35,461 nt of DNA from Nanobdellota archaeon (GCA_021800365.1 JAJYZA010000009.1:1-35461), one strand, 5' to 3'; positions 9,426 to 16,985 are shown, numbered from the stretch's first letter. Notes: generated from the letters alone by a model not told the origin. Made by a program: numbers and translations.

Positions 9426-9679
9426 GAAAACTATTAAGTGCCATCAAATAATGATTTTATGAGAGTCTTATTCGACTGTGATGATATATCCATCTAGAAT
9501 TTATTTTAGTTTTTCGTTTTCTTGATTATTGCCATTAGTCAATCTCTTGATCTTTTATTTTTAGATAATGCGGTGAGAAGCACATAAATAAAAACCGATT
9601 TTGTTAGTACCTAGCGACATTCGGTTCGCTATTCGCGTAATAAAATAGATCCGGTCTCGCTGCAAACGATTCGCTTGCG
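9426..9679. other. Convergent intergenic region without a recognisable gene
   Basis: This 254-bp stretch lies between convergent genes. It contains a 12-codon open frame beginning ATGAGAGTC (MRVLFDCDDISI, then stop) that might be the decapitated start of a lost gene, but this is too short to support. The rest is AT-rich with T-runs that could end transcription from either side. Confidence 0.3.
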
Positions 9680-10549
9680 TTATCTTCCATCTTTGGTGGA
9701 TTTTTCTCTAAATAAGAAATCGGCTCCGGCATAGTTGTGTATGTACCGTATTCTTGAGCCGGTATAATTTGGATCATATGAAAAGACTTTTTTGAAGGCT
9801 GGGTCCAGAATGTAAACATGTGAATCTATTCCCTCTTCAGGATGTATGTCCTTAAAATCAAGCCTGACCCAGGCGTGGTGGACTCCCTTACTCCTGTTGA
9901 AATATCCTCTTTCAAAACGCATACCGCCTGTCAAGTGTGCTTTTCCACCGAGTCTTTTTATATCTTCGTCCTCGGAAAGCAAGCATGCCAATGCCAGAGC
10001 CTGCTCAAAACACACTGGTGGCACATATCCGGTTATAGAATCTTCCAAAGACATTTTTTTAAAATGCAACAGATAGTTTTTCGCCGAAGAAAGCGCATTA
10101 TAAGTTTTTGCGCTATAAAATCCAATGACACCAAAAGCGTGCGGCATATCTCTGGATATTCCGATAGTATACGAGATGATTTTGTTTATGCCTCTTTTTT
10201 TGCGCGTTTCTTCAATCCTCGTGTTAAATATAGCGCTTACCTTACCCGCTGGGGGAACTTTCACTCCGTAATCTGAATTGACGCAAATGTCACCTTCCTT
10301 TAAATCCGTAGATTCGGTGGGCAGATACTCGTATTTTTCTGAAGAAAATTCCACTAGATCCTCGAGTCTACTTTGCATATCTGGATAACGTTGATTTATC
10401 TTTTGGATATAGCTGTCTAAAAGCTTTTCTGCCTTTTTGGTTTTCGGTTCGATTTGGTTAAAGCTTAGGTTTTTTACTAATTCTAATTCTTCTGGAGACA
10501 GTGATCCGCCTACTTTAACATTTTTAAGCAGGCTAGTTATTCCACGCAT
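9680..10549 (-). CDS. Transglutaminase-like cysteine protein
   Basis: The 289-residue protein shows the order Cys-His-Asp typical of the transglutaminase-like (papain-fold) superfamily: VPPVCFEQALALACLL with the candidate nucleophile near residue 180 at the start of a helix, GVHHAWVRLDF near 223-233, and HVYILDPAF near 244-252. The first 140 residues are a charged helical region with no known motif, and there is no signal peptide, so it is probably cytoplasmic. Members of this superfamily act as proteases, amidases or cross-linkers; which of these applies cannot be told here. It is a single gene. The triad was assigned by eye, and the second His of HHAW is an alternative catalytic residue. 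Confidence 0.65.
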   Translation of the reverse strand: MRGITSLLKNVKVGGSLSPEELELVKNLSFNQIEPKTKKAEKLLDSYIQKINQRYPDMQSRLEDLVEFSSEKYEYLPTESTDLKEGDICVNSDYGVKVPPAGKVSAIFNTRIEETRKKRGINKIISYTIGISRDMPHAFGVIGFYSAKTYNALSSAKNYLLHFKKMSLEDSITGYVPPVCFEQALALACLLSEDEDIKRLGGKAHLTGGMRFERGYFNRSKGVHHAWVRLDFKDIHPEEGIDSHVYILDPAFKKVFSYDPNYTGSRIRYIHNYAGADFLFREKSTKDGR

Positions 10550-10779
10550 ATCATATTAGAGAAGCATTTGTACTTAAAGTTAAAAAAGTATGTCGATATC
10601 TTTCGACGAAAAATGGATACCTAAAAGTGTATTACCAGTCGCTAATAAGATTCCTAATTCAAATTCCATTAATGTTATTTATTGTTCCACAACGGATAAA
10701 TATAAAGTCAGTAAAAATTTTGCTGTAATTCAAACATTTTTATCTTTTTATAGGTACTTGTCTATGTACCATCCGTAAA

Positions 10780-10890
10780 GACTTTGTAGTTTAATCAGTA
10801 ATAAAACTACATAAAAAGCCCTGTAGACTTTGTTTATAAAATAATCAAATAAGCTTACTTTGTAAACAGTTTTAAGACTTTATAAACAAC
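10780..10890 (+). repeat. Iterated GACTTTRTAAAC-like motif upstream of the DUF7666-like gene
   Basis: Related 12-15-bp units recur before the gene at 10956: gactttgtagttt (10780), gactttgtttataaa (10826), cttactttgtaaacag (10854) and gactttataaacaac (10876). Further units with the same core lie downstream of the gene (gacttaataaacaaa and gacttataaatat, about 11815-11850). They could be operator sites or iterons. The rest of the 406-bp gap 10550-10955 holds a doubtful 62-aa ORF (rejected) and a TATA-like tttatatact near 10909. Confidence 0.5.
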
Positions 10891-10955
10891 GCCCCAGCCG
10901 CAGAATCTTTATATACTCAAAGTCATCTTATACTCTAAAATAGTGATTAAAACAA

Positions 10956-11714
10956 GTGGGTCAAAAGACTATGAAAGAAAGGATTAGAAGACTATTGGGG
11001 ATATTATTCGAAAAGCAAAAGGATTCACAGACAGAAACGACTCAGAAACCGTCAATAAAGGGCTATAAATTCGTATCCAAAGACCTTAGAAGCCTTTTAG
11101 GAGACGCGCCGCAATGGACTCCAGGGGTCATGCTCACATATAACGGTGAAGTCGAGCCGGGATATAGAGGTTTCCATGCATCATCTGATTTACGTTCGGC
11201 TTTCGATAATGAGCCGGGCGATCGTTTATTCGAGGTGGAAGCCCGCGGCGTGGTCTACGGCGATGGAGGTCTGTTCGCAGCCAAAGAGATGAAGCTTACA
11301 AACGAGATAGACCTGAAACCTCTGTTGGTGGAATATGCAATCGACTGTGCGAGACACGTGCTTCCGAACTATGAGAAGAAATATCCAGGCGACGCTCGAC
11401 CCAGAAAAGCCATCGAAGCTGCGGAGAAATGGCTGAAAGCGCCTACTGAAGAAAACAGGATTTCTGCTGAGTATGCTGCAGATTTTGCTTGGTATGCCGC
11501 CGTTTCTGCTCTCTATGCCAATCATGATTCTCAGTCTGTCGAGTTTGCTGCTCGGTCTGCTGAGTCTGCCGCCGAATCTGCTTCTTGGTATGTTGATAGG
11601 TCCACTGCTAAATCTGCTGCTTGGTTCGCTGTTTGGTCTGCTGCTGATTCTGCAATGGAAGAAAAATGGCAGACGAATCTGCTCGAAGAGCTGGTAAAGA
11701 AGCATTACTTATAA
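10956..11714 (+). CDS. DUF7666-like plus Imm-5-like alanine-repeat protein
   Basis: Residues about 32-110 (GYKFVSKDLRSL..., GYRGFHASSDLRSAF, LFEVEARGVVYGDGG) resemble the small phage-associated DUF7666 domain, with its GFH(A/C) core and an E-V-x-x-G strand. Residues 120-160 (YAIDCARHVLPNYEKKYPGDARPRKAIEAAEKWL) match the start of putative immunity (Imm-5-like) helical proteins. The tail is an alanine/serine-rich helical repeat (SAAESASWYVDRSTAKSAAWFAVWSAADSA). The track uses GTG 10956; an ATG at 10971 is an equally plausible start. Both domain names are from memory of the families. The role may be in phage or toxin conflict. Iterated motifs lie on both sides of the gene, and no partner gene is adjacent. 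Confidence 0.55.
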   Translation: MGQKTMKERIRRLLGILFEKQKDSQTETTQKPSIKGYKFVSKDLRSLLGDAPQWTPGVMLTYNGEVEPGYRGFHASSDLRSAFDNEPGDRLFEVEARGVVYGDGGLFAAKEMKLTNEIDLKPLLVEYAIDCARHVLPNYEKKYPGDARPRKAIEAAEKWLKAPTEENRISAEYAADFAWYAAVSALYANHDSQSVEFAARSAESAAESASWYVDRSTAKSAAWFAVWSAADSAMEEKWQTNLLEELVKKHYL

Positions 11715-11814
11715 ACATTAAATCCAGGCAAAGTGATCTATTTTAGACACATAGGAAACAAATTAAAATCGAGATAACCGCCGCGAGCTTTGTTTGTAAG
11801 TTATAGAACAATAG

Positions 11815-11985
11815 CGACTTAATAAACAAAATGGACTTATAAATATAGCCAGACTTATTTCACAACTTTAGGACTTTTTGCACAGAATTTGACTTATTGC
11901 ACAAAGCCAGCCCTATAGGCTTTGCACATAAATTCATAAAAGCCTAAGCCCGCACACAAATTAGGCTTCCTGCACATAAATTAAA
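11815..11985 (+). repeat. Iteron-like array with core (G)ACTTWTTGCACANA
   Basis: Six copies of a GCACA-centred unit occur in one orientation, at about 11860, 11880, 11899, 11924, 11952 and 11972: acttatttcacaact, actttttgcacagaa, acttattgcacaaag, ggctttgcacataaat, gcccgcacacaaatt and ggcttcctgcacataaatt. Successive spacing is 20, 19, 25, 28 and 20 bp. Two weaker units without the GCACA core precede them. The array fills the 305-bp gap before the winged-helix gene and overlaps the left 17-bp island repeat. Regular same-face spacing suggests cooperative protein binding, as regulator operators or plasmid-type iterons. Confidence 0.6.
11902..11918 (+). repeat. Left copy of a 17-bp direct repeat bracketing the defence island
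   Basis: The sequence caaagccagccctatag is repeated exactly at 18181-18197. Overlapping it on the right, ggctttgcacataaa (11918-11932) is the exact reverse complement of tttatgtgcaaagcc at 18173-18187. These two repeats enclose the methylase/GHKL island and the IS. They may be attachment sites or element ends. Confidence 0.6.
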
Positions 11986-12019
11986 TACTTGAGTGCGTAA
12001 CTTTAATAGGTGAACTAAT

Positions 12020-12298
12020 GTGACAGCCAATGAGCAGGATATAGATGCGCTATTATCTTTTGTGTACTCAGGTAAAATCCGAGAAGCGCTAGTAGACCGG
12101 CTAGCAAAACTAACACCTAAAGGGGTACCACTATTCAGGCTGAAAAGCAATATGGGGAAGGGATATTCATATTCCGTTTGGAGAGCGGCAAAGGCTTTAG
12201 AAAAAAAAGGGATAATAAAATCCGTCAAAGCGCCTGGTTCAAAGTCACCGGTTTACTTTATTACAGATTTGGGTTTAAAGGTGTATGGAAGAATGTAA
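12020..12298 (+). CDS. Winged-helix DNA-binding regulator
   Basis: This 92-residue protein begins at a GTG preceded by a Shine-Dalgarno-like aggtga. It is helical with a likely recognition region SNMGKGYSYSVWRAAKALEKKGIIKSVKAPGSKSPVYFITDLG, that is helix-turn-helix followed by a beta-hairpin wing ending in a typical YxxTxxG strand of MarR/ArsR-like wHTH proteins. The iteron array directly upstream is the obvious candidate operator. It is the first gene of the defence island, so it may control the restriction-modification genes, like C-proteins in other systems. It is convergent with the Vsr-like gene, which ends 2 bp away. Confidence 0.65.
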   Translation: MTANEQDIDALLSFVYSGKIREALVDRLAKLTPKGVPLFRLKSNMGKGYSYSVWRAAKALEKKGIIKSVKAPGSKSPVYFITDLGLKVYGRM

Positions 12299-12299
12299 G

Positions 12300-12716
12300 T
12301 TAGGTGCATAAATTCGTATATTCCGATTTTATCCTTTTCATGCAACCTGCCAGGTTATTATTTATATCATGCTCCCATAGTCTAATTACCATCCAACCGC
12401 CGACTCTCATAAAGTTATTGAACTTATTATCTCTTTTTCTATTATCTCCGATTTTTTTAATCCAATAACGTTTATTCGATTTTGGCATCTTGAAGTGCCT
12501 TGGACATGCATGCCAGAAACAGCCATCTACCATTATAGCGAGTTTTGCTCTTGGAAAGGCTACGTCGATTCTATATGGTCCACTTTTATAATCTTTCTTG
12601 TATCTATACCCAATACGCCAAAGTTCTTTGCGTAGACGAAGCTCTGGGCTTGTATCTTTCCCTTTTATTTTTGACATTATCCTGCTTCTGATCTCCTTAG
12701 AAACGGTATCTGTCAT
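12300..12716 (-). CDS. vsr: Vsr-like very-short-patch repair endonuclease
   Basis: The protein reads MTDTVSKEIRSRIMSKIKGKDTSPELRLRKEL..., the standard Vsr opening. It continues with GPYRIDVAFPRAKLAIMVDGCFWHACP and ends with GGWMVIRLWEHDI. Asp51 in RIDVAF is the family catalytic residue, and GCFWH carries conserved core residues. Vsr enzymes nick at T:G mismatches arising from deamination of 5-methylcytosine, which fits the divergent C5 methyltransferase next door. In GHKL-linked systems Vsr-fold proteins may instead be the restriction nuclease. The track starts 20 codons earlier, but that would overlap the methylase start; Met 12716 matches the family, giving 138 residues. Confidence 0.85.
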   Translation of the reverse strand: MTDTVSKEIRSRIMSKIKGKDTSPELRLRKELWRIGYRYKKDYKSGPYRIDVAFPRAKLAIMVDGCFWHACPRHFKMPKSNKRYWIKKIGDNRKRDNKFNNFMRVGGWMVIRLWEHDINNNLAGCMKRIKSEYTNLCT

Positions 12717-12727
12717 ACATAATTCAG

Positions 12728-12750
12728 GGATCCAAAGGTATAAAAGATCC
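12728..12750 (+). promoter_or_regulatory. Methylase promoter with flanking inverted repeat
   Basis: The 51-bp space between the divergent vsr and methylase starts contains ggtataaaag, a TATA-like box about 25 nt before the methylase ATG at 12768, with no Shine-Dalgarno, so the transcript is probably leaderless. The box is flanked by ggatc (12728-12732) and gatcc (12746-12750), a 5-bp inverted repeat that could be an operator or a self-methylation site. Confidence 0.45.
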
Positions 12751-12767
12751 ATCTGACCATATAAATC

Positions 12768-14417
12768 ATGGACCAAAATTTAAAGGTAGCCGATTTCTTT
12801 TGTGGGGCCGGCGGATTTTCAGAGGGATTTAGGCAAGCTGGATTCGATATCGCATTCGCTCTTGATCTATGGGGGCCCGCTATCGAAACCCACCAGCTAA
12901 ACCATCCGATGTGCAAATCGATGCAGATGGATATATTAGAACTCAGTTCGCCCGAAATTATAGATAAAATAATCCCAAATGTAGATATAATAATCGGTTC
13001 CCCTCCCTGCGTTTCTTTTTCATACGCAAATCGTGGGGGTAACGTAGACAAAAGTGAAGGTAAAATGCTGGTGAAGGCATTTCTGCGAATAATCGCATGG
13101 AAGAAAAAGAAAGGGGCATTAAGATATTGGGCTCTTGAAAACGTTCCTGCGCTCCGCGCATACATCAAACAGAGATATACATTTGATGAGCTCGATTTGC
13201 CCGGTGGGAACAAAACTGCGTTGGAAGTCAATGGAGATCTATACGATGCTTCGGAATACGGCGCACCACAAAGGCGAATTAGATTTATATGCGGAGACTT
13301 CCCTAAACCAAAAAAGGCTGAGAGACAAATTACATTGGGTGATGTGATATCCGCTCTGAACACGAAAAAACCCGTAGTATCTGATCCAGTATATGACCTC
13401 AAGATACTGCGAGACCATTTGACTGATCATTATTATGATACTTCTATCCCAAAATTTAGATGGCAAGAAGCAAAGAGATTAAAATTAGACTCTGGGTTTT
13501 ATGGCAGAATGAGTTTTCCGGACGAGTTGAACCGACCCAGTAGAACGGTAATGGCGCTCAAAACCGTTCCATCAAGAGAATCCATAATATTGGAGGTCAG
13601 CAAATCAGGAGAGTATCGTAGTCCAACAATAAGAGAATTTGCTAGCATAATGGGTTTTCCGATAACTTATCTTTTCCAAGCGAATAGCGAGGCAACGAAA
13701 CAAAGATTAATTGGAAACGCTGTACCGCCCCCGCTGTCTTACAGTATTGCGGATTCGATAAGAAAGACCGAAGGCTTAAAATCCACTAAGCTAATAAGTA
13801 CGCCAGTAGATGTCTCAAAGCTTAGATTAAACCTAAATGGAATGGCAATAAAAAAGGGCTCTCCGCATGATAGAAAGCCAATGGCACGATTTGCGAGACA
13901 CATAGACTATTTAAAGTACCGTAGTTTCAGAGTCGAACTAGATAATAAATCATCCAACTTTGCTGAAGATAAGATTATTTGGACCGCAAAATTACATCAT
14001 TCGACTGGCAAAGAGCAAATGAAATATCTAGAGGCACAATCTAAAAGCGTACTTGCTAAATTAAAGGAATCAGGAGATAATAGCCGAATCGCTGCATTTG
14101 TGAAAGATCTCCAAAAAATGCTTGGCGATAAGATACCGTCTGCAAAAGAATTCCAGATCCAGTATTGCAAAATCAAGAAAGAAAAGAACCTTCTTTCTCC
14201 AGAAAATGCCCTGACTGCAATAAGGGCTCTAATAGATGTGCACTTCCCTGACAAGGCATTTAAAGATATAACTATAAGGGTGAATAACAGAAAAAATTCT
14301 GGTTTCCATTTCTTTGGCAAGGAGGTCAGCTATATAGATGTGCCTATACGATTCCTTGCAGGTCTTTACGCATGCCAACGAATCGTTGAATTGACACAAA
14401 AAGAAAAAAGTGCATAA
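12768..14417 (+). CDS. DNA (cytosine-5) methyltransferase with C-terminal extension
   Basis: The order of motifs is that of Dcm-type enzymes: motif I DFFCGAGGFSEG (residues about 9-20, AdoMet), motif IV GSPPCVSFS (77-85, catalytic Cys81), motif VI ENV (124-126), motif VIII YGAPQRRIRF (about 164-173) and motif X LIGNAVPPPLS (about 315-325). The enzyme methylates cytosine in duplex DNA; the recognition sequence cannot be predicted. It is 549 residues long. The last 200 or so residues are an extension with no motif I know (YLKYRSFRVELDNKSSNF...), perhaps a specificity or subunit-contact domain. It is divergent from vsr and upstream of the GIY-YIG/GHKL pair, which suggests a restriction-modification system. 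Confidence 0.93.
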   Translation: MDQNLKVADFFCGAGGFSEGFRQAGFDIAFALDLWGPAIETHQLNHPMCKSMQMDILELSSPEIIDKIIPNVDIIIGSPPCVSFSYANRGGNVDKSEGKMLVKAFLRIIAWKKKKGALRYWALENVPALRAYIKQRYTFDELDLPGGNKTALEVNGDLYDASEYGAPQRRIRFICGDFPKPKKAERQITLGDVISALNTKKPVVSDPVYDLKILRDHLTDHYYDTSIPKFRWQEAKRLKLDSGFYGRMSFPDELNRPSRTVMALKTVPSRESIILEVSKSGEYRSPTIREFASIMGFPITYLFQANSEATKQRLIGNAVPPPLSYSIADSIRKTEGLKSTKLISTPVDVSKLRLNLNGMAIKKGSPHDRKPMARFARHIDYLKYRSFRVELDNKSSNFAEDKIIWTAKLHHSTGKEQMKYLEAQSKSVLAKLKESGDNSRIAAFVKDLQKMLGDKIPSAKEFQIQYCKIKKEKNLLSPENALTAIRALIDVHFPDKAFKDITIRVNNRKNSGFHFFGKEVSYIDVPIRFLAGLYACQRIVELTQKEKSA

Positions 14418-14527
14418 AAAGTTTATAAAAAGTTTATATTAAGTGCAAAAACTATAAATTTTAGCGTTACTTACTTATCTTTAGTCTATAAGTCTTCCCA
14501 GGCTTTGTCTGCGAAGATGGAGGAAAG

Positions 14528-14896
14528 ATGGTATATTACAGATTAACAGAAGAAAACGTTAGATTGCTAATCCCAAAGGGGAAAACGGGAGTTTATAAGT
14601 TGGGGGAGCTCGAAGAATCTAATTTCTTGGTCCATTACGTAGGAAGAAGCGATACCGACTTACAAAGAAGATTACTGAGGCATGCGCTGAACAATCGCAA
14701 CACATTCTTTTCTTTCAATATCACCGGAAGCGCTAAGACGGCATTCTTAAGGGAATGCATGAATTTCCATTCATTCAATGATCTGACGAATGCCATACAC
14801 CCTGCTAGCATTGGGAATATGCATTGTCCAGTCTGCGAAGTTAATGAGCATTTCGAGTCTTTGGCTCGAGGAGGTAAACAACATGGAAAAAAGTAA
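14528..14896 (+). CDS. GIY-YIG-like nuclease domain protein
   Basis: The 122-residue protein has the layout of a GIY-YIG domain: TGVYKLG (about 20-26, the GIY strand), HYVGRSDTDLQRRLLRHA (36-53, the YIG strand with catalytic-type Arg and following helix), and AFLRECMNFHSF (about 72-83), where the Glu may bind the metal. A CPVC pair sits near residue 100. It overlaps the GHKL ATPase gene by 14 bp, so the two are translationally coupled and probably act together, with this protein as the DNA-cutting subunit. The gap before it (14418-14527) has repeated aaaagtttata sequence that could give TATA boxes. It could instead be a degenerate, non-catalytic member. Confidence 0.65.
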   Translation: MVYYRLTEENVRLLIPKGKTGVYKLGELEESNFLVHYVGRSDTDLQRRLLRHALNNRNTFFSFNITGSAKTAFLRECMNFHSFNDLTNAIHPASIGNMHCPVCEVNEHFESLARGGKQHGKK

Positions 14897-16556
14897 TATC
14901 AGTTTCGCTTCCGGCGAAAAATTTATAGAAAGCATGCGCCACCAAGGCCTATCAGATGGTGATGCTATAAAAGAATTGGTAGATAATTCGCTAGATGCGA
15001 AAAGCGAACATATCCATATAAATATAGAGAAGGGCGCGAATGGCATAAACATTTTAGTGCAAGACGATGGTATAGGGATGGATAGAGATTTGCTAGAAAG
15101 GGCGCCCTCTTTCGGAAATTCTGGTATCGATTCTGGGGGAAGAATAGGACGCTTCGGTTTCGGTTTGCCAACAGCCATAACTAGTAAAACCAGGCATGCC
15201 GAACTGTTTTCAAAAACTAAGGATGGGAAGTGGAATTATACATATGTTGATTTAGATGAGATTGCTGCCAGCGCAGATTTAAAATTGCCTCGCGCTTTGC
15301 AGAAATCGCCATCCGAACTTCTTGCGGGCGGAATACAGAAATATGAAACTGGGACGATTGTTATTTTGAAGGATTGCGATAGGATGGATCATGAAAAAGT
15401 GGATACGATTTTAAGGGCCATAAAAGACGATTTAGAGATTACGTACTGTTATTTTATAGCAGATGGAATGGAAATGACCTTAAACGGAGAGAGATTAGAA
15501 CTTAACGATCCACTGATGTTGCTCAAAGACCACAAATATGTTAAGGACCTAAGAGAAGGCTTAAAGAAAGAGGAACTAACAGATACTACCGGCTATGCTG
15601 AACAGATAGGGGAGATAGAAGACATACCGAATGAGAATGGGAGCAAATCCGGTAGGGCTAGAATAAAACTAACGCTCTTGCCCATTAAAGACATAGAGCG
15701 TACCGGTAAGGCTAGAAAATATGGCATCGGCTTGAAAGAAGAGGGATTCTACTTAGTTAGAAATAAAAGAATAATTTCTGGTGCTCAAACTCTCGGGTGT
15801 TTTACTCCCCACCCCATGTTGACATATTTTAGAGGTGAAATAGATTTCGATTCAGACATGGATGAAGATTTTGGCATTCAAGTGAATAAATCGAGATTTA
15901 GATTATCTAAATCGATGCAAGATAAGATTTATAGCAGGGTCAGGGAACTTATAAACACTATAAGGCAGAAACAGTATGATACGATGCACGAACTACATCA
16001 AGATAGAAATGGTGGCGCGGCAGAAGAAATTGCCTTATCAGTGCCGCTTAGAACTCCTAAAGAGATAAAGACTGCAACAGAAGAGGATGTAGAGAAGGCG
16101 ATTGAAGAAGAGAGCAAACAGATTGAGAGCAATAGTATGTTATCCTCTGAGGAAAAAGAAAAACAGATAGAGGATATTAAAAAATCTTTAGAGAACGCAG
16201 AACCATACATAATCGCCACAGAAAATAATAGGCAGGGGCCGATTTTTGTCTGGGAATACCTGGGCAAAAGTACCAAATTGATAATAAATAGGGATCATCC
16301 TTTCTATAAATATGTCTGGTTAGCCTTATCTGATGAAAAATGTCCAACGGATTATAGAAGGACCGTTTTATCGCTGTTCTTATTTACTTTAGTCAAGGGA
16401 GAACAGATACACAGGCAAGAGCTTGAGGATGGGAACGTCATTGGTTATCAAGAATTACAGGCGCTTTGGAGCATGACTTTGAGGAAACTGTTAACCTCCG
16501 ATAAATTTCTTAAGTTTTATGATGAAAAAGGATTGGAGGACGATTATGAAAGTTGA
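14883..16556 (+). CDS. MORC/MutL-like GHKL ATPase of a restriction-modification system
   Basis: The N-terminus is a GHKL (Bergerat) ATPase fold: motif I KELVDNSLDAKS (about 30-41), motif II DDGIGMD (61-67) and motif III GRFGFGLPTA (89-98). An S5-like domain follows, then a charged coiled-coil stretch (EEDVEKAIEEESKQIESN...) and a helical C-terminus. GHKL/MORC-type ATPases linked to DNA methylases and Vsr or GIY-YIG nucleases are a described class of predicted restriction systems. The start is Met 14883, not the track's 14790, because gaggaggt is correctly spaced before it and it opens with the expected FASGEKFIESMRHQG. The product is 557 residues. It is coupled to the upstream gene. Confidence 0.85.
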   Translation: MEKSNISFASGEKFIESMRHQGLSDGDAIKELVDNSLDAKSEHIHINIEKGANGINILVQDDGIGMDRDLLERAPSFGNSGIDSGGRIGRFGFGLPTAITSKTRHAELFSKTKDGKWNYTYVDLDEIAASADLKLPRALQKSPSELLAGGIQKYETGTIVILKDCDRMDHEKVDTILRAIKDDLEITYCYFIADGMEMTLNGERLELNDPLMLLKDHKYVKDLREGLKKEELTDTTGYAEQIGEIEDIPNENGSKSGRARIKLTLLPIKDIERTGKARKYGIGLKEEGFYLVRNKRIISGAQTLGCFTPHPMLTYFRGEIDFDSDMDEDFGIQVNKSRFRLSKSMQDKIYSRVRELINTIRQKQYDTMHELHQDRNGGAAEEIALSVPLRTPKEIKTATEEDVEKAIEEESKQIESNSMLSSEEKEKQIEDIKKSLENAEPYIIATENNRQGPIFVWEYLGKSTKLIINRDHPFYKYVWLALSDEKCPTDYRRTVLSLFLFTLVKGEQIHRQELEDGNVIGYQELQALWSMTLRKLLTSDKFLKFYDEKGLEDDYES

Positions 16557-16617
16557 TTATTTGTCCCTTGTCACAGTTAGCAGGAATGTAGGATTAAAAG
16601 AGGGAGGACGGACATAA
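16546..16617 (+). pseudogene. Truncated reading frame overlapping the GHKL gene end
   Basis: An ATG inside the last codons of the GHKL gene opens a 23-codon frame (MKVDYLSLVTVSRNVGLKEG...) ending in TAA. The ATGAAAGTTGA overlap is typical of operon coupling, so a further gene of the system probably began here and has been truncated. A second 19-codon frame (MPGPAQRPAHDWEG..., 16620-16679) follows after an aggaggac motif. Neither gives a recognisable protein. Confidence 0.35.
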
Positions 16618-16766
16618 GGATGCCAGGCCCCGCCCAAAGACCAGCTCATGACTGGGAGGGTCCAACGATTCCTAGCTAGCACCGTTTATGATGTAACGAG
16701 ACTTGATCTAAATAAAAAGCTTTCTAAAAGAAAACGTACATCAAAATTTAATGGAATTGTAATTAA

Positions 16767-16901
16767 TCATTTAAGCGCCTTCATTATAAGTTCCTCAATA
16801 AATTCAGACACATCAATTTCTTTGTCAATACAGTGTTTCTTTACCTTCTTCCAAAGTTCCGGATTTATCTTTATACTTGTAGTTTTTCTTTTGACATCCA
16901 T
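16767..16901 (-). CDS. Small ribbon-helix-helix (CopG/Arc-like) protein, 44 aa
   Basis: This gene is missing from the ORF track. On the minus strand the frame from ATG 16901 reads MDVKRKTTSIKINPELWKKV and continues to DVSEFIEELIMKALK. That is one N-terminal beta strand (TTSIKI), an N-P-E-L/W cap, then two helices, the ribbon-helix-helix pattern of CopG/Arc repressors and antitoxins. It is divergent from the IS transposase across about 95 bp containing a 12-bp-arm palindrome that is a natural operator for an RHH dimer. It may be an orphan antitoxin, a plasmid-type repressor or an IS-associated regulator. No toxin partner lies next to it. Confidence 0.7.
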   Translation of the reverse strand: MDVKRKTTSIKINPELWKKVKKHCIDKEIDVSEFIEELIMKALK

Positions 16902-16957
16902 ATCTCTATATAAAGTTAATTATATTTATAGATTTACATAAATAAAGATTTATATAC

Positions 16958-16985
16958 TATTATAGTATTGCATAATACTATAATA
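16958..16985. promoter_or_regulatory. Palindrome in the divergent RHH/transposase promoter region
   Basis: The arms tattatagtatt and aatactataata are perfect 12-bp inverted repeats with a 4-bp spacer (gcat). It lies 11 bp before the transposase ATG and next to TATA-like sequence. It could be the RHH protein's operator or part of the IS left end. Confidence 0.6.

Noticed and set aside
10590-10778. 62-aa plus-strand ORF
   Set aside because: No ribosome-binding site or clear TATA-like box, no recognisable motif, and composition like AT-rich intergenic DNA.
11860-11985. CRISPR-like array
   Set aside because: Repeat units are only about 12-15 bp and imperfect, with spacing of 19-28 bp and no cas genes; iteron or operator array is the better description.
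12713-13402. 229-aa minus-strand ORF opposite the methylase
   Set aside because: Antisense of the conserved methylase motifs, and it overlaps the true vsr start; no family features.
14790-14882. Longer start for the GHKL ATPase in the ORF track
   Set aside because: The extra 31 codons lie in the GIY-YIG-like gene; a well-spaced gaggaggt precedes ATG 14883 and the family-like N-terminus begins there.
16648-16941. 97-aa plus-strand ORF with a hydrophobic C-terminus
   Set aside because: It is antisense to the better supported ribbon-helix-helix gene at 16767-16901; the hydrophobic stretch is the complement of its helices.
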